Shown here one piece after another: positions 46,865 to 58,188 of a stretch of 64,000 bases of DNA (position 1 is its first letter; each line of letters begins with the position of its first letter). The translations under genes and the position numbers were made by a program. Origin of the DNA: Chitinophaga pinensis (GTDB lineage Bacteria; Bacteroidota; Bacteroidia; Flavobacteriales_D; Crocinitomicaceae); NCBI GenBank assembly GCA_943324745.2, contig CALPMT020000010.1, forward strand, positions 43,807-107,806, read 5' to 3'. Below the pieces are notes generated by a model. That model was given only the letters and a program-made list of their open reading frames with translations. It was not told where the DNA came from and searched no databases.

Positions 46865-47311
46865 TTAGATTTCTGAACAATTACCACCTTGTCCTTCGAT
46901 TAATGCTTTTGCAGTATCGGAAAACTTATGAGCACTAACACTTATTTTAGATTTTAACTCTCCACGACCTAATACTTTTACTAAGTCATTACGAGAAATA
47001 AGACCGTGTGTACGTAACACATCAGGAGTAATCTCAGTTACATTTTTGCGTTCAATCAAAGATTGAATAATATCTAAATTAATAGCTTTATATTCTACTC
47101 TGTTTATATTTTTAAATCCAAATTTAGGAACACGTCTTTGAAGTGGCATCTGTCCACCTTCAAATCCGATTTTCGTACTATATCCAGATCTTGATTTTGC
47201 TCCTTTATGTCCACGTGTAGAAGTTCCACCATGCCCCGATCCTTGACCACGAGCAATACGTTTAGTCTTCTTAACAGAACCTTTTGCAGGAGTTAAATTA
47301 TGTAAATTCAT
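46865..47311 (-). CDS. rplO: 50S ribosomal protein L15
   Basis: The product is 148 residues: MNLHNLTPAKGSVKKTKRIARGQGSG (basic Gly-rich N-terminal tail, read in part), GFEGGQMPLQRRVPKFGFKN and a C-terminal beta domain with VSAHKFSDTAKALIE. It sits between rpmD and secY. Confidence 0.97.
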   Translation of the reverse strand: MNLHNLTPAKGSVKKTKRIARGQGSGHGGTSTRGHKGAKSRSGYSTKIGFEGGQMPLQRRVPKFGFKNINRVEYKAINLDIIQSLIERKNVTEITPDVLRTHGLISRNDLVKVLGRGELKSKISVSAHKFSDTAKALIEGQGGNCSEI

Positions 47312-47331
47312 ATCAATTCGATTTAAAGATT

Positions 47332-47508
47332 CTACTCAACAACTTCTAAAAGATGTTGTACTTTTTTAACCATACCTAATATCTGAGGTGTAGCTTCGTG
47401 TTCAATTACCTGATTCATTTTTTTTAATCCTAAAGCTTGCATTGTAGCTTTTTGAATAGCAGGACGTTTAATCGAACTTCTTACTTGCTTAATTTTAATT
47501 GTAGCCAT
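47332..47508 (-). CDS. rpmD: 50S ribosomal protein L30
   Basis: The product is 58 residues: MATIKIKQVRSSIKRPAIQK, GLKKMNQVIEH, and a C-terminal VKKVQHLLEV. The frame is open upstream into rpsE, but the start at 47508 is clear from the family. It lies 10 bp after rpsE. Confidence 0.96.
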   Translation of the reverse strand: MATIKIKQVRSSIKRPAIQKATMQALGLKKMNQVIEHEATPQILGMVKKVQHLLEVVE

Positions 47509-47518
47509 GATTGAAATA

Positions 47519-48037
47519 TTAACCGTTAAACACTTTATCCAAACTAATTCCACGCTGTCTTGCAACAGTAACTGCATCTCTCATTTGTGATAATGCATCC
47601 ATAGTTGCTTTAATAACGTTATGAGGATTTGATGAACCTTGAGATTTAGCAAGTACATTGTGTACCCCTACGCTCTCTAAAACTGCACGCATAGCACCAC
47701 CTGCGATAACCCCTGTACCAGGAGTTGCTGGTTTAAGTAGAACCTGTGCTCCACCGAATTTACCCTTTTGTGCATGAGGAACTGTCCCTTTTAAAATTGG
47801 AACACGTATCAAATTCTTTTTAGCATCGTCAATTCCTTTAGTAATTGCTTCAGTAACCTCTTTAGCTTTCCCTAATCCATGACCAACGATTCCGTTTTCG
47901 TCACCTACTACAACAATAGCAGAAAAACTAAAAGTACGTCCACCTTTTGTAACTTTCGTTACACGGTTAACAGCAACTAATTTGTCTTTCAACTCAGTTT
48001 CTGTAGATTTTACTCTATTTAAATTTAATGTCGCCAT
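47519..48037 (-). CDS. rpsE: 30S ribosomal protein S5
   Basis: The product is 172 residues. N-terminal S5 double-stranded-RNA-binding-like domain: [38 protein letters not shown]-terminal domain: [18 protein letters not shown]. It shapes the mRNA entry and decoding region. Confidence 0.97.
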   Translation of the reverse strand: MATLNLNRVKSTETELKDKLVAVNRVTKVTKGGRTFSFSAIVVVGDENGIVGHGLGKAKEVTEAITKGIDDAKKNLIRVPILKGTVPHAQKGKFGGAQVLLKPATPGTGVIAGGAMRAVLESVGVHNVLAKSQGSSNPHNVIKATMDALSQMRDAVTVARQRGISLDKVFNG

Positions 48038-48040
48038 CGT

Positions 48041-48394
48041 TTAAAATTTAAGTCCGCCTTCTCTTGCAGAGTCAGCTAATGATTTAACTCTTCCATGATA
48101 CAAATAACCATTTCTATCAAAAACTACTTTTTCGATACCAGCTTTAATTGCTTTTGCAGCAACTTCTTTACCAACTAATGCAGCTTGATCAACTTTCGTT
48201 AATTTATCTGCAGCAGTATTTTTGTAAGAGCTAGATGAAACTAAAGTAACACCTTTTGTATCGTCAATCAATTGAGCGTAAATCTGCTTGTTAGAGCGGA
48301 ATACAGTCAAACGAGGCAATTGAGCAGTACCAGAAACTTTTTTTCTGATTCTTCTTTTAATCTTAGCTCTTCTATTTATTTTACTAAATGCCAT
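48041..48394 (-). CDS. rplR: 50S ribosomal protein L18
   Basis: The product is 117 residues: a basic N-terminus ([17 protein letters not shown]), [17 protein letters not shown] and the C-terminal [20 protein letters not shown]. It binds 5S rRNA with L5. Three bases separate it from rpsE. Confidence 0.97.
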   Translation of the reverse strand: MAFSKINRRAKIKRRIRKKVSGTAQLPRLTVFRSNKQIYAQLIDDTKGVTLVSSSSYKNTAADKLTKVDQAALVGKEVAAKAIKAGIEKVVFDRNGYLYHGRVKSLADSAREGGLKF

Positions 48395-48405
48395 GATATT
48401 ATAAA

Positions 48406-48960
48406 TTATTTTTTACCTGCAGCTTTACCAGCCTTTCTTCTAATTATTTCACCAACAAATTTGATACCTTTTCCTTTATAAGGTTCTGGTTTACGAAGGG
48501 AACGAATTTTGGCAGCAACCTGACCCACTAATTGTTTGTCGTGAGATTCTAAAGTTACAACTGGAGCTTTACCCTTAAGGGTTTCTGCAGATACCTTAAT
48601 TTCAGAAGGAACTTCCAAAATAATAGCGTGAGAATAACCTAATGACAACTCTAAAGTTTGACCAGTAGCAGTTGCACGGTAACCTACACCGATTACTTCC
48701 ATTTCCTTCTTGTACCCTTCCGAAACACCAGTAATCATATTATTAACTAAAGCACGATATAAACCATGTTTAGCTCTATGATTTGGAGCATCTGATTCGC
48801 GGTTAAAAGTGATTACATTGTTCTCAATAGTAATAGTGACACAAGAATCAATTTCTTGTGTCAAAGTACCTTTCGAACCTTTAACAGAAACAACGTTTCC
48901 ATTAAGTTTTACTTCTACTCCACTCGGGATCGTAATTGGATTTTTACCTATCCTTGACAT
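48406..48960 (-). CDS. rplF: 50S ribosomal protein L6
   Basis: The product is 184 residues with the two repeated L6 domains: [17 protein letters not shown], the middle region with [20 protein letters not shown], and the C-terminal signature [12 protein letters not shown]. It lies near the GTPase-associated centre. Confidence 0.97.
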   Translation of the reverse strand: MSRIGKNPITIPSGVEVKLNGNVVSVKGSKGTLTQEIDSCVTITIENNVITFNRESDAPNHRAKHGLYRALVNNMITGVSEGYKKEMEVIGVGYRATATGQTLELSLGYSHAIILEVPSEIKVSAETLKGKAPVVTLESHDKQLVGQVAAKIRSLRKPEPYKGKGIKFVGEIIRRKAGKAAGKK

Positions 48961-48978
48961 TTTACTAATTAAATTTAA

Positions 48979-49377
48979 TTAATATACATAGCAGAGAACT
49001 TCTCCACCAACATTGTTTTTTCTTGCTTCTTTATCAGTAATTACACCTTTAGAAGTAGAAACGATTGCAATACCTAACCCGTTTAAAACGCGTGGCATTT
49101 CAGCAGAACCGCTATACTTTCTTAATCCTGGACGTGATGCACGAACAAGCTTAGTAATAGCTGGAACTTTCGTAGACTGATTGTATTTTAGTGCAATTTT
49201 TATTACACCTTGTTTCTCGTCATCTTCGAATTTGAAGTTTGTAATGTAACCTTGATCGAAAAGGATTTGAGTCATAGCTCTCTTTACATTAGAGCCAGGG
49301 ATCTCAACCATTTTCAAATTAGCACTACTAGCATTTCTAATTCGAGTCAAGAAATCTGCAATAGGATCTGTATTCAT
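48979..49377 (-). CDS. rpsH: 30S ribosomal protein S8
   Basis: The product is 132 residues: DPIADFLTRIRNASSANLK, ALKYNQSTKVPAIT and the C-terminal GIAIVSTSKGVITDKEAR. In E. coli S8 represses the spc operon; no S8 target hairpin is obvious here. Confidence 0.97.
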   Translation of the reverse strand: MNTDPIADFLTRIRNASSANLKMVEIPGSNVKRAMTQILFDQGYITNFKFEDDEKQGVIKIALKYNQSTKVPAITKLVRASRPGLRKYSGSAEMPRVLNGLGIAIVSTSKGVITDKEARKNNVGGEVLCYVY

Positions 49378-49396
49378 TTTTTACCTAATTAAGATT

Positions 49397-49711
49397 TTAC
49401 CAACTTGATTTTTTAATTCCAGGGATTTTACCTGCAAGTGCCATCTCACGGAATGTTACCCTTGAGATACCAAACTGGCGCATATAACCTCTAGGACGTC
49501 CAGTCAAACCACAACGGTTATGTAGACGTACTTTAGCACCATTAGCTGGTAATTTTTGAATTGCTAACATAGCATCCCATTTTGCATTCTGTACAGTTTC
49601 ATCTGCACTAGAAGACTTAATAATAGTAGTCAAAGCTGCTCTTTTAGAAACATCTCTAGCTACCATTCTTTCTCTTTTGCGCTCGCGCGCTTTCATTGAT
49701 TCCTTAGCCAT
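49397..49711 (-). CDS. rpsN: 30S ribosomal protein S14 (zinc-free form)
   Basis: The product is 104 residues: MAKESMKARERKRERMVA, and the C-terminal NRCGLTGRPRGYMRQFGISR with SW at the end. It is the long C-minus form that needs no zinc knuckle. It lies between rplE and rpsH. Confidence 0.96.
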   Translation of the reverse strand: MAKESMKARERKRERMVARDVSKRAALTTIIKSSSADETVQNAKWDAMLAIQKLPANGAKVRLHNRCGLTGRPRGYMRQFGISRVTFREMALAGKIPGIKKSSW

Positions 49712-49716
49712 TTTAC

Positions 49717-50268
49717 TTATTTTTTAATAAATGGAAAACCAAAAGCATCTAATAAAGCTTTTCCTTCTTCATCACTATCTGCTGTTGTAACAAAGGTAAT
49801 ATCCATACCCATCATACGGCTTACTTTATCGATATCAATTTCTGGGAAAATGATATGTTCTTTAATACCTAAGTTATAATTTCCTCTTCCATCAAAACCT
49901 TTAGGATTAATTCCTCTAAAGTCTCTTGTACGAGGTAATGCAACAGAAATAAAACGATCTAAGAAATCGAACATTTTATCACCACGTAAAGTAACTTTAG
50001 TACCAACTGGCATTCCTTTACGTAATTTGAAATTAGAGATATCTTTTTTAGATATTGTAGCAACTGCTTTTTGACCTGCAATTCTAGACAATTCAGCAAC
50101 AGCATTATCTACTAATTTTTTATCAGCAACTGCATCACCAACTCCTTGGCTTAATACAATTTTAGATAATTTAGGCACACGCATAACGGTTTTGTACCCA
50201 AATTTTTCAGTAAGTGCAGGAATGATTTCCTGTGCATACTTTTCCTTTAGTCTCGGTGTATAACTCAT
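49717..50268 (-). CDS. rplE: 50S ribosomal protein L5
   Basis: The product is 183 residues: [40 protein letters not shown] and [20 protein letters not shown]. It binds 5S rRNA. Its ATG shares one base with the TAA of rplX (TAATG), implying translational coupling. Confidence 0.97.
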   Translation of the reverse strand: MSYTPRLKEKYAQEIIPALTEKFGYKTVMRVPKLSKIVLSQGVGDAVADKKLVDNAVAELSRIAGQKAVATISKKDISNFKLRKGMPVGTKVTLRGDKMFDFLDRFISVALPRTRDFRGINPKGFDGRGNYNLGIKEHIIFPEIDIDKVSRMMGMDITFVTTADSDEEGKALLDAFGFPFIKK

Positions 50269-50585
50269 TACTTAATTTCCTCCCCTGACTTTTTAGAATG
50301 ACGAACTAATTTACCTGCTTTGTTCTCTTTACGTGTTACTCTTGAAGCAACACCATTATGAACAACCATAAGATTGGAAATATGAATTCCACTCTCTTTT
50401 TCAACAATGCCTCCTTGAGGATTTGAAGCACTTGGTTTAGCATGACGCTTAACCATATTCAAACCTTCTACTGCAGCACGGCTTTTCTTTTTGTCGATAA
50501 CAAGAATTTTTCCTTCTTGTCCACGAGAGTCACCGCTAAGTACCTTAACTGTGTCTCCAACTTTAATGTGTAATTTCTTTTGCAT
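50268..50585 (-). CDS. rplX: 50S ribosomal protein L24
   Basis: The product is 105 residues with an N-terminal KOW motif: [20 protein letters not shown], then [14 protein letters not shown] and [19 protein letters not shown]. The start at 50585 fits the family; the frame is open upstream into rplN. It is an early 23S assembly initiator. Confidence 0.97.
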   Translation of the reverse strand: MQKKLHIKVGDTVKVLSGDSRGQEGKILVIDKKKSRAAVEGLNMVKRHAKPSASNPQGGIVEKESGIHISNLMVVHNGVASRVTRKENKAGKLVRHSKKSGEEIK

Positions 50586-50598
50586 AACTTCCACAATT

Positions 50599-50967
50599 TT
50601 AAAGTACTTCAGGAGCAAGTGAAACAATTTTCATAAAATTGTTTTCACGAAGCTCACGTGCTACTGGTCCGAAAATACGAGTACCTCTCATTTCTCCTGC
50701 TTGGTTAAGAATAACCACAGCATTGTCGTCAAAACGAATGTAGGAGCCGTCAGCTCTGCGTACTTCTTTTTTTGTTCTTACTATAACTGCCTTGGCTACC
50801 TGACCTTTTTTTACGGCACCAGAGGGCGTTGCGCTCTTTACAGCAACTACGATTTTATCTCCCACTGAAGCATAGCGACGTTTAGTACCGCCTAAAACGC
50901 GGATACATAATACCTCTTTAGCTCCCGAGTTATCGGCTACTGAAAGTCTTGATTCCTGTTGTATCAT
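50599..50967 (-). CDS. rplN: 50S ribosomal protein L14
   Basis: The product is 122 residues: [20 protein letters not shown], the signature [19 protein letters not shown], and [20 protein letters not shown]. It contacts 16S rRNA across the subunit interface. Confidence 0.98.
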   Translation of the reverse strand: MIQQESRLSVADNSGAKEVLCIRVLGGTKRRYASVGDKIVVAVKSATPSGAVKKGQVAKAVIVRTKKEVRRADGSYIRFDDNAVVILNQAGEMRGTRIFGPVARELRENNFMKIVSLAPEVL

Positions 50968-50976
50968 TATTAATGA

Positions 50977-51237
50977 TTATTTAGCTCTTTCAACAATATC
51001 TACTAATCTCCAATTCTTGTTCTTTGACAAGGGTCTTGTTTCCATGATTCTAACTGTATCGCCTTCGTTACAGTCATTGTTCTCATCATGAGCCACAAAT
51101 TTAGTAGTTTTTTTTACGAACTTACCATACTTTGGGTGTTTTACTTTTCTTTCTACAGAAACAACGATAGATTTTTCCATCTTATCGCTAGTAACAACAC
51201 CTACTCTTTCTTTTCTTAAATTACGCTTTTCTTCCAT
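50977..51237 (-). CDS. rpsQ: 30S ribosomal protein S17
   Basis: The product is 86 residues, an OB fold: [60 protein letters not shown]. Primary binder of the 16S 5' domain. Confidence 0.97.
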   Translation of the reverse strand: MEEKRNLRKERVGVVTSDKMEKSIVVSVERKVKHPKYGKFVKKTTKFVAHDENNDCNEGDTVRIMETRPLSKNKNWRLVDIVERAK

Positions 51238-51265
51238 TACTAAGCAAATTTCAAATTAAACAAGC

Positions 51266-51460
51266 CTAAGCTTGAATTAAACGTTTACCCAATTCTGTTT
51301 TCAGACGCGCAACAGTTCTTCTTGTTGCACGGATTTGTAACGGATTTTCTATTGGAGTAACTGTATGAGATACTTTCATCTTCATTAATTTCTCTTCTAG
51401 AGCCTCGATACGACCTCTTAAGTCTACATCTGATAACTTGGTGATTTCTTGTTGTTTCAT
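51266..51460 (-). CDS. rpmC: 50S ribosomal protein L29
   Basis: The product is 64 residues, two helices: MKQQEITKLSDVDLRGRIEA, then NPLQIRATRRTVARLKTEL. It sits at the peptide tunnel exit. Confidence 0.96.
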   Translation of the reverse strand: MKQQEITKLSDVDLRGRIEALEEKLMKMKVSHTVTPIENPLQIRATRRTVARLKTELGKRLIQA

Positions 51461-51467
51461 ATCTTAA

Positions 51468-51896
51468 TTATTTACCAGGTACAACATAATCATTACGAAC
51501 TATAAACTTACATTTTACTGGAAGTTTTTGTGCAGCTAAGCGCAATGCTTCTTTTGCAGTTTCGTAAGGTACACCGTCTGCTTCGAATAAGATACGTCCT
51601 GGTTTAACAACTGCTACCCAGTGACTTGGTGCTCCTTTACCTTTACCCATCCTTACCTCTGCAGGCTTAGAAGTTACAGGTTTATCAGGAAAGATTCTAA
51701 TCCAAACCTGACCCTCTCTTTTCATGTAACGAGTTACAGCGATACGAGAAGCTTCAATTTGTCTAGAAGTTATCCATGCAGGTTCCAATGTTTTAAGTCC
51801 AAAAGATCCAAAAGCAATAGTGCTACCTCTTTGAGCTTCACCACGATTTCTTCCTTTTTGTACTCTCCTAAATTTGGTTCTTTTTGGTTGTAACAT
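51468..51896 (-). CDS. rplP: 50S ribosomal protein L16
   Basis: The product is 142 residues: [60 protein letters not shown]. It positions tRNA near the peptidyl transferase centre. It lies 7 bp after... rpmC begins downstream, 7 bp from its stop. Confidence 0.97.
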   Translation of the reverse strand: MLQPKRTKFRRVQKGRNRGEAQRGSTIAFGSFGLKTLEPAWITSRQIEASRIAVTRYMKREGQVWIRIFPDKPVTSKPAEVRMGKGKGAPSHWVAVVKPGRILFEADGVPYETAKEALRLAAQKLPVKCKFIVRNDYVVPGK

Positions 51897-51918
51897 CTTT
51901 AATAATGTATTAAATCAA

Positions 51919-52653
51919 TTATTTTTTCTTTCTTTTTGGAGCAGCCTTACGGTTGTTTGGAGCTTGTGATGTTGCACCACCTTTTGCACCTGCAGCAGAC
52001 ATTCCGATATTTGGAGATAAATCTCTTTTACCAAAAACTTCTCCTTTACAGATCCAAACTTTAATTCCAATACGTCCATAAGTCGTATGCGCCTCGCTAA
52101 CAGAGTAATCAATATCAGCTCTGAACGTATGTAACGGAGTACGTCCATCTTTGTACATCTCGTTACGTGCCATTTCAGCACCGTTAAGACGACCAGATAT
52201 TTTAACTTTGATACCTTCAGCACCCATTCTCATCGTTGAACCAATAGCCATCTTGATTGCACGACGGAAAGAGATACGAGCTTCGATTTGACGAGCAATT
52301 CCATCAGCCACTAAACGAGCATCCAATTCAGGACGTTTAACCTCGAAAATGTTGATTTGAATTTCTTTTTTCGTCAATTTTTTTAACTCTTCTTTAAGCT
52401 TATCTACTTCTTGACCACCTTTACCAATAATTACACCTGGACGTGCAGTATTAATAGTAACAGTAACAAGTTTCAAAGTTCTCTCAATGATAATTTTAGA
52501 AAGACTAGCTCTTGATAAACGTGTAAACAAATATTTACGGATTTTATCGTCTTCAACAATTTTATCCTTATAGTCGTTACCACCATACCAATTAGATTCC
52601 CATCCGTGGATGAAACCTAATCTATTTCCAATTGGATTTGTTTTTTGTCCCAT
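51919..52653 (-). CDS. rpsC: 30S ribosomal protein S3
   Basis: The product is 244 residues: [20 protein letters not shown], the KH domain with [16 protein letters not shown], and the C-terminal domain with [21 protein letters not shown] basic Ala/Lys tail ends the protein ([12 protein letters not shown]). It forms the mRNA entry site. Confidence 0.97.
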   Translation of the reverse strand: MGQKTNPIGNRLGFIHGWESNWYGGNDYKDKIVEDDKIRKYLFTRLSRASLSKIIIERTLKLVTVTINTARPGVIIGKGGQEVDKLKEELKKLTKKEIQINIFEVKRPELDARLVADGIARQIEARISFRRAIKMAIGSTMRMGAEGIKVKISGRLNGAEMARNEMYKDGRTPLHTFRADIDYSVSEAHTTYGRIGIKVWICKGEVFGKRDLSPNIGMSAAGAKGGATSQAPNNRKAAPKRKKK

Positions 52654-52663
52654 GTTCTATTAC

Positions 52664-53059
52664 TTATTTAGCACCATCAACAATGATGGTAACGTGGTTC
52701 GATCTTTTTCTAATTCTATGAGCTCTTCCTTGAGGAGCAGTTTGAATACGTTTCATCATAGCAGCACTATCCACTTGAATAGAAGATACAACTAATTTTT
52801 CGTCTTCAATACTTTTTCCTTCATTTTTTTGTTCCCAGTTAGAAATTGCAGAACGCAATAACTTTTCTAGACTTTTAGAAGCAAATTTAGAATTATGTTG
52901 CAATATATTTAGAGCTTTATTTACATCAACTCCCCTTACAAGATCTGCAACTAATCTCATCTTTCTTGGAGCAATCGGAGAAGCTTTCAAACTTGCAATT
53001 GCAGTTGTAGCTTTCTCTTCTTTTAACTTCTCAGCTCTTATTCTTTTTCTAGCGCCCAT
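52664..53059 (-). CDS. rplV: 50S ribosomal protein L22
   Basis: The product is 131 residues: [20 protein letters not shown], and the tunnel-lining hairpin with [20 protein letters not shown]. The N-terminal 25 residues are an Arg/Lys/Glu-rich extension. It lies between rpsS and rpsC. Confidence 0.97.
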   Translation of the reverse strand: MGARKRIRAEKLKEEKATTAIASLKASPIAPRKMRLVADLVRGVDVNKALNILQHNSKFASKSLEKLLRSAISNWEQKNEGKSIEDEKLVVSSIQVDSAAMMKRIQTAPQGRAHRIRKRSNHVTIIVDGAK

Positions 53060-53078
53060 GTCACTACTAATTTAAAAA

Positions 53079-53357
53079 CTATCTTTTCTTATTTTTCTTA
53101 TCAGCACCATGTCCACGGAAGTTACGCGTTGGAGAAAACTCTCCTAACTTGTGTCCTACCATGTTTTCTGTTGCGAAAACAGGAATAAACTTATTCCCAT
53201 TGTGTACAGCTATAGTTAACCCGACAAAGTCTGGGGTAATTGTAGAAGCTCTTGACCAAGTCTTGATCACTGCTTTGCTGTTTGAAGCTTGTGCTTCTTC
53301 CACTCGTTTAAACAATTTATAGTGTACGAATGGTGGTTTTTTCAACGATCTACTCAT
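53079..53357 (-). CDS. rpsS: 30S ribosomal protein S19
   Basis: The product is 92 residues: [60 protein letters not shown]. It contacts tRNA and L5 in the 30S head. Confidence 0.98.
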   Translation of the reverse strand: MSRSLKKPPFVHYKLFKRVEEAQASNSKAVIKTWSRASTITPDFVGLTIAVHNGNKFIPVFATENMVGHKLGEFSPTRNFRGHGADKKNKKR

Positions 53358-53363
53358 AACTTA

Positions 53364-54188
53364 TTATTTCTTACTTTTCGAGATGATATATTTATCAGAA
53401 TATTTGGTTTTAGAACGTGTTTTGAATCCTTTAGCAAGAACACCGTTACGAGATCTAGGGTGACCTCCGGAATTTCTTCCTTCACCACCTCCCATTGGGT
53501 GATCCACTGGATTCATTACAACACCACGAACGCGTGGTCTTCTACCTAACCATCTTGAACGTCCAGCTTTACCTGAAACAACTAAGCTATGCTCAGAATT
53601 TGAAACTGAACCAATAGTAGCTAAGCAAGTAGTCAAAATCATTCTAGTTTCACCAGAAGGAAGTTTAATGATTGCAAAACGACCATCACGAGCGTTCAAC
53701 TGTGCATACGTACCAGCTCCACGAGCGATAGCGCCACCTTTACCTGGTTGTAATTCGATGTTATGGATAACTGTTCCAAGAGGAACATCAGCCAAGAACA
53801 TTGCATTCCCCACGTTAGGTGTAGCATTTTTACCAGCAACAACAGTATCACCAACTTTCAATCCTTCAGGTGCGATAATATATCGTTTTTCACCATCAGC
53901 ATAGAACAACAAAGCTATACGAGCTGTACGATTTGGATCGTACTCAATAGTTTTGACAGTCGCAGGGATATCCTGTTTGTCTCTTTTAAAATCAATGATA
54001 CGGTATTTTTGTTTATGACCACCTCCAATGTATCTCATGGTCATTCTACCGTCATTGTTACGACCACCAGTTTTACTCTTTTTCGTTACTAATGACTTTT
54101 CTGGTACATTAGTAGTTACTTCAGTGTAAGTACTGTTAATCTTGTGTCTTTGCCCTGGAGTTGTAGGCTTGAATTTTTTAAGACCCAT
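53364..54188 (-). CDS. rplB: 50S ribosomal protein L2
   Basis: The product is 274 residues: [20 protein letters not shown] near residue 40 and the peptidyl-transferase-proximal signature [20 protein letters not shown] near 222, with the essential His. It is the most conserved protein of the block. Confidence 0.98.
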   Translation of the reverse strand: MGLKKFKPTTPGQRHKINSTYTEVTTNVPEKSLVTKKSKTGGRNNDGRMTMRYIGGGHKQKYRIIDFKRDKQDIPATVKTIEYDPNRTARIALLFYADGEKRYIIAPEGLKVGDTVVAGKNATPNVGNAMFLADVPLGTVIHNIELQPGKGGAIARGAGTYAQLNARDGRFAIIKLPSGETRMILTTCLATIGSVSNSEHSLVVSGKAGRSRWLGRRPRVRGVVMNPVDHPMGGGEGRNSGGHPRSRNGVLAKGFKTRSKTKYSDKYIISKSKK

Positions 54189-54197
54189 TTCTTTTTG

Positions 54198-54494
54198 TTA
54201 AATGTTATTATACAAATCAATCGTCTCTCCATCTGCAACAGTAACAATTGCCTTTTTCCAAGGGTTGTTAGGTTGCACAACGATACCTTTGTTAGTTTGC
54301 TTAACAGAGGATTTACCACCGCCATAGGTTTGTGTACGGACTTCAGTTACGTGAACTCCATACATTTTTTCGACAGCTTTTTTTATTTCAATTTTGTTAG
54401 CACTTTTTTCTACTTCAAAAGAGAAACGGTTACGAGTTTCCATCGCAAGCGTTGCTTTTTCTGTAATAAGTGGCTTTCTAATAATTCTATTCAT
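54198..54494 (-). CDS. rplW: 50S ribosomal protein L23
   Basis: The product is 98 residues: IIRKPLITEKATLAMETRNR, IEIKKAVEKMYGVHVTEVRT. I use the ATG at 54494; an adjacent GTG codon one position upstream is not needed. Docking site for trigger factor and SRP at the tunnel exit. Confidence 0.96.
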   Translation of the reverse strand: MNRIIRKPLITEKATLAMETRNRFSFEVEKSANKIEIKKAVEKMYGVHVTEVRTQTYGGGKSSVKQTNKGIVVQPNNPWKKAIVTVADGETIDLYNNI

Positions 54495-54501
54495 CACTAA
54501 A

Positions 54502-55128
54502 TTAGTTTAGAATGTTTTCGATAACTTCAATGGAACTAGCAGCCATAACTACTTTTTTAGCATTTAATACATCAAATGTATTAACTGAATCAGCAGTAAC
54601 AACTTTCACTCTTTTTAAGTTACGAGAAGACAAATATACATTATCATTTTGTGATCCCAAAATGAAAAGCACTTTATCATTCGTTAACTCAAGATTATTA
54701 ATCAGTGAAATAAATCCTTTTGTTTTAATTGTATCAAAATTTACATCTTCTAATACGATTAATGAATCAGATTTTGCTTTGTAAGCGAACGCAGATTTAC
54801 GAGCTAAACGTTTCAATTTGATATTCAATTTGAAATGGTAGTTACGTGGACGAGGTCCGAAAATACGACCACCCCCTACGATAGTACCAGACTTGATACT
54901 ACCAGCACGAGCACCACCAGTACCTTTTTGCTTTTTAATCTTACGCGTAGAACCAGCAATTTCTGCTCTTTCTTTCGCTTTGTGTGTTCCTTGACGACGG
55001 TTAGCTAAATGTTGCTTAACATCAAGATAGATTGCGTGATCGTTTGGCTCAATACCAAAGATTGCATCTGAAAGCGCTACTTTTTTAGAAGTAGCTTTTC
55101 CATTTTGGTCAATTACTTTTACTTCCAT
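54502..55128 (-). CDS. rplD: 50S ribosomal protein L4
   Basis: The product is 208 residues: GKATSKKVALSDAIFGIEPN, the tunnel loop with KQKGTGGARAGSIKSGTIVG and GGRIFGPRPRNY. In E. coli L4 represses the S10 operon; no equivalent leader is seen because rpsJ follows fusA directly. Its ATG overlaps the rplC stop (TAATG). Confidence 0.97.
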   Translation of the reverse strand: MEVKVIDQNGKATSKKVALSDAIFGIEPNDHAIYLDVKQHLANRRQGTHKAKERAEIAGSTRKIKKQKGTGGARAGSIKSGTIVGGGRIFGPRPRNYHFKLNIKLKRLARKSAFAYKAKSDSLIVLEDVNFDTIKTKGFISLINNLELTNDKVLFILGSQNDNVYLSSRNLKRVKVVTADSVNTFDVLNAKKVVMAASSIEVIENILN

Positions 55129-55742
55129 TATTTCGCGATTAAAACAGTTGAACCTTTAGCTCCAGGAACCGATCCTTTCACTACAATTAAATTTTTGTCA
55201 GTAAGTACTTTTAATACAACTAAGTTTTCAGTCATCACTCGCTTGTTACCCATTTGTCCAGCCATACGCATTCCTTTGAATACACGTGCAGGATAAGAAC
55301 AAGCTCCGATTGAACCAGGAGCACGAAGACGGTTATGTTGACCATGCGTAGCTTGACCTACTCCGCCAAAATTGTGTCTTCTTACAACCCCTTGGAAACC
55401 TTTACCCTTTGAAGTACCAACTACTCCAACAAATTCTCCTTCTTCAAAGATATCTACTTTCACAATATCTCCAAGGTTCAATCCTTCAAATCCTTTGAAC
55501 TCAACAAGCTTCGCTTTTGGTGTTGTGTTCGCTTTTTTGAAGTGACCTTTTAAAGCATTTGGAGTACGAACTTCTTTACGTTCTCCAAATCCTAATTGTA
55601 CTGCGTCGTATCCATCTCTTTCTTGTGTTTTCAACTGAGTTACTACACAAGGACCAGCTTCTATTACTGTGCATGGCGTTGCCTTACCCTCGGCACTATA
55701 GATGCTAGTCATTCCGACTTTTCTACCAATTATTCCAGGCAT
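55128..55742 (-). CDS. rplC: 50S ribosomal protein L3
   Basis: The product is 204 residues: [20 protein letters not shown], the signature [20 protein letters not shown] and the central loop with HRAP-like [20 protein letters not shown]. Early 23S assembly protein. Confidence 0.97.
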   Translation of the reverse strand: MPGIIGRKVGMTSIYSAEGKATPCTVIEAGPCVVTQLKTQERDGYDAVQLGFGERKEVRTPNALKGHFKKANTTPKAKLVEFKGFEGLNLGDIVKVDIFEEGEFVGVVGTSKGKGFQGVVRRHNFGGVGQATHGQHNRLRAPGSIGACSYPARVFKGMRMAGQMGNKRVMTENLVVLKVLTDKNLIVVKGSVPGAKGSTVLIAK

Positions 55743-55759
55743 ACTTTATTTTATTATAA

Positions 55760-56065
55760 TTAAACTTTAATTTCTACGTCAACTCCACTAGGAAGTTCTA
55801 ATCTCATTAATGCGTCTACAGTTTTTGCAGAAGAACTGTAGATATCTAACAAACGTTTGTAAGAACATAACTCGAATTGTTCACGAGCTTTCTTGTTAAC
55901 GTGTGGAGACTTTAATACAGTATAGATTCTTTTGTGTGTTGGTAATGGAATTGGTCCACTAACTACAGCACCTGTAGCTTTAACCGTCTTAACAATTTTC
56001 TCAGCTGATTTATCAACTAAATTGTGATCGTACGATTTTAATTTAATTCTTATTTTTTGACTCAT
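55760..56065 (-). CDS. rpsJ: 30S ribosomal protein S10
   Basis: The product is 101 residues: [20 protein letters not shown], the signature [20 protein letters not shown], and [14 protein letters not shown]. It lies 12 bp after fusA with no promoter or leader between, so the str and S10 operons are fused. Confidence 0.98.
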   Translation of the reverse strand: MSQKIRIKLKSYDHNLVDKSAEKIVKTVKATGAVVSGPIPLPTHKRIYTVLKSPHVNKKAREQFELCSYKRLLDIYSSSAKTVDALMRLELPSGVDVEIKV

Positions 56066-56077
56066 CTGTTAATCTTA

Positions 56078-58183
56078 TTAAGCGTTTACTTTACCGTTAA
56101 TTTTCGCTATTACATCATCAGCAACGTTACGAGGTGCTTCAGCGTAATGAGAGAACTCCATACTTGAAGTAGCACGACCAGAAGTGATAGTACGTAATTG
56201 TGTTACATATCCAAACATTTCAGATAATGGAACATCAGCTTTAACCACTTTTGCACCAGCTCTATCATCCATACCTTTCATCATACCACGACGACGATTT
56301 AAGTCACCTACAACATCACCCATGTTTTCTTCTGGAGTAACCACTTCTAATTTCATGATAGGCTCTAATAAAATAGGCTTACATTTTTTCAAAGCTTCAC
56401 GGTATGCCATTTTAGCACAAATCTCAAAAGATAAAGAATCTGAATCGACGTTATGGTAAGAACCATCTAATAATTCTACTTTCATAGAATCAACTAAATA
56501 TCCAGCCAATACACCATTTTTCATAGATTCTTTAAATCCTTTTTCAACAGAAGGAATAAATTCACGAGGAATGTTACCACCTTTAATCGAGTTAATAAAC
56601 TCTAAACCTGTTTTTTCTTGATTTTCTTGAGGAGAAATTTTAACAAGGATGTCTGCGAATTTACCACGACCACCTGATTGTTTTTTGTATTGTTCTCTGT
56701 GCTCTACTTCAGCAGTAATTGCTTCACGGTAGGATACCTGAGGTGCACCTTGATTTACTTCAACCTTAAATTCTCTTTTTAAACGATCAACAATGATTTC
56801 AAGGTGAAGCTCACCCATTCCACTAATGATTGTTTGTCCAGTCTCTTCGTCTGTGTTAACACGGAAAGTTGGATCTTCTTCAGAAAGCTTATTCAAACCA
56901 ATAGAAAGTCTATCTGTGTCTGCTTGTGTTTTAGGCTCAATAGCTAAACCAATTACAGGCTCAGGGAAATTCATTGACTCAAGAATAATTTGGTGTTTTT
57001 CATCACACAAAGTATCTCCTGTACGAATATCTTTAAATCCTACTACCGCACCAATATCACCTGCACCTAACTCATCGATTTGATTTTGTTTGTTAGCATG
57101 CATTTGGAAGATACGAGAAATACGCTCTTTATTTTCTGATCTTGTATTAAAAACGTAAGAACCAGCTTGTAAGTTACCTGAGTAAGCACGAATAAAACAT
57201 AAACGTCCTACGAAAGGATCTGTTGCAATTTTAAAAGCTAAAGCTGCGAAAGGTTCGTTATAAGATGGTTGACGAGAAGTCTCTTCACCAGTTTTTGGAT
57301 CAGTTCCTGTAATTCCATCAACATCCATTGGAGAAGGTAAAATTTCCATTACCATATCCAACATTGCTTGAACACCTTTGTTTTTAAAAGCAGAACCACA
57401 CATCATAGGTACAACTTTACCAGCGATAGTAGCAGCTCTTAACGCATCTAGGATTTCTCTTTCTGTTAATGATTCTGGATCAACGAAATATTTCTCCATT
57501 AATGTATCATCGAATTCAGCAACTGCTTCTAATAATTCTTCACGTAATTGACGAGCTTCATCAATGATATCAGCAGGAATTTCAATTTCTTTGAAAGTCA
57601 TACCCATATCGTGCTCATTCCAAACTACACCTCTGAAGTTAATTAAGTCAACAACACCTTGAAAATCGTCTTCAGCACCAATGTTTAATTGAAGTGGTAA
57701 AGCGTGACTTCCAAGCATTTCTTTCACTTGTTTACACACGTTTAAGAAATCTGCACCAGAACGGTCCATTTTGTTAACGAAACCAATACGAGGAACATTA
57801 TAGTTATTAGCAAGTCTCCAGTTAGTTTCAGATTGTGGTTCAACACCATCAACTGCAGAAAATAAGAAAACTAAACCATCCAAAACACGTAATGAACGAT
57901 TCACCTCAACTGTAAAGTCAACGTGTCCAGGAGTATCAATAATATTCATGTGATACTCTTGATTACGGTATTGCCATTTCAAAGTAGTAGCAGCAGAAGT
58001 GATAGTAATACCTCTTTCTTGCTCTTGCTCCATCCAGTCCATAGTAGCACCACCATCGTGTACCTCACCAATTTTATGGTTTACACCACCGTAATAAAGT
58101 ATACGCTCAGTAGTAGTAGTTTTACCAGCATCAATATGCGCAGCAATACCAATATTTCTTGTGAATTTTAAATCTCTAGCCAT
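56078..58183 (-). CDS. fusA: Translation elongation factor G
   Basis: The product is 701 residues. GTPase domain motifs: [16 protein letters not shown] (G1), [11 protein letters not shown] (switch I), DTPGHVDFT (G3), [10 protein letters not shown] (G4). Domains II-V follow, with [19 protein letters not shown] in domain III and [16 protein letters not shown] in domain V. It drives ribosome translocation. tuf, which follows fusA in E. coli, is absent here. Confidence 0.98.
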   Translation of the reverse strand: MARDLKFTRNIGIAAHIDAGKTTTTERILYYGGVNHKIGEVHDGGATMDWMEQEQERGITITSAATTLKWQYRNQEYHMNIIDTPGHVDFTVEVNRSLRVLDGLVFLFSAVDGVEPQSETNWRLANNYNVPRIGFVNKMDRSGADFLNVCKQVKEMLGSHALPLQLNIGAEDDFQGVVDLINFRGVVWNEHDMGMTFKEIEIPADIIDEARQLREELLEAVAEFDDTLMEKYFVDPESLTEREILDALRAATIAGKVVPMMCGSAFKNKGVQAMLDMVMEILPSPMDVDGITGTDPKTGEETSRQPSYNEPFAALAFKIATDPFVGRLCFIRAYSGNLQAGSYVFNTRSENKERISRIFQMHANKQNQIDELGAGDIGAVVGFKDIRTGDTLCDEKHQIILESMNFPEPVIGLAIEPKTQADTDRLSIGLNKLSEEDPTFRVNTDEETGQTIISGMGELHLEIIVDRLKREFKVEVNQGAPQVSYREAITAEVEHREQYKKQSGGRGKFADILVKISPQENQEKTGLEFINSIKGGNIPREFIPSVEKGFKESMKNGVLAGYLVDSMKVELLDGSYHNVDSDSLSFEICAKMAYREALKKCKPILLEPIMKLEVVTPEENMGDVVGDLNRRRGMMKGMDDRAGAKVVKADVPLSEMFGYVTQLRTITSGRATSSMEFSHYAEAPRNVADDVIAKINGKVNA

Positions 58184-58188
58184 GACTA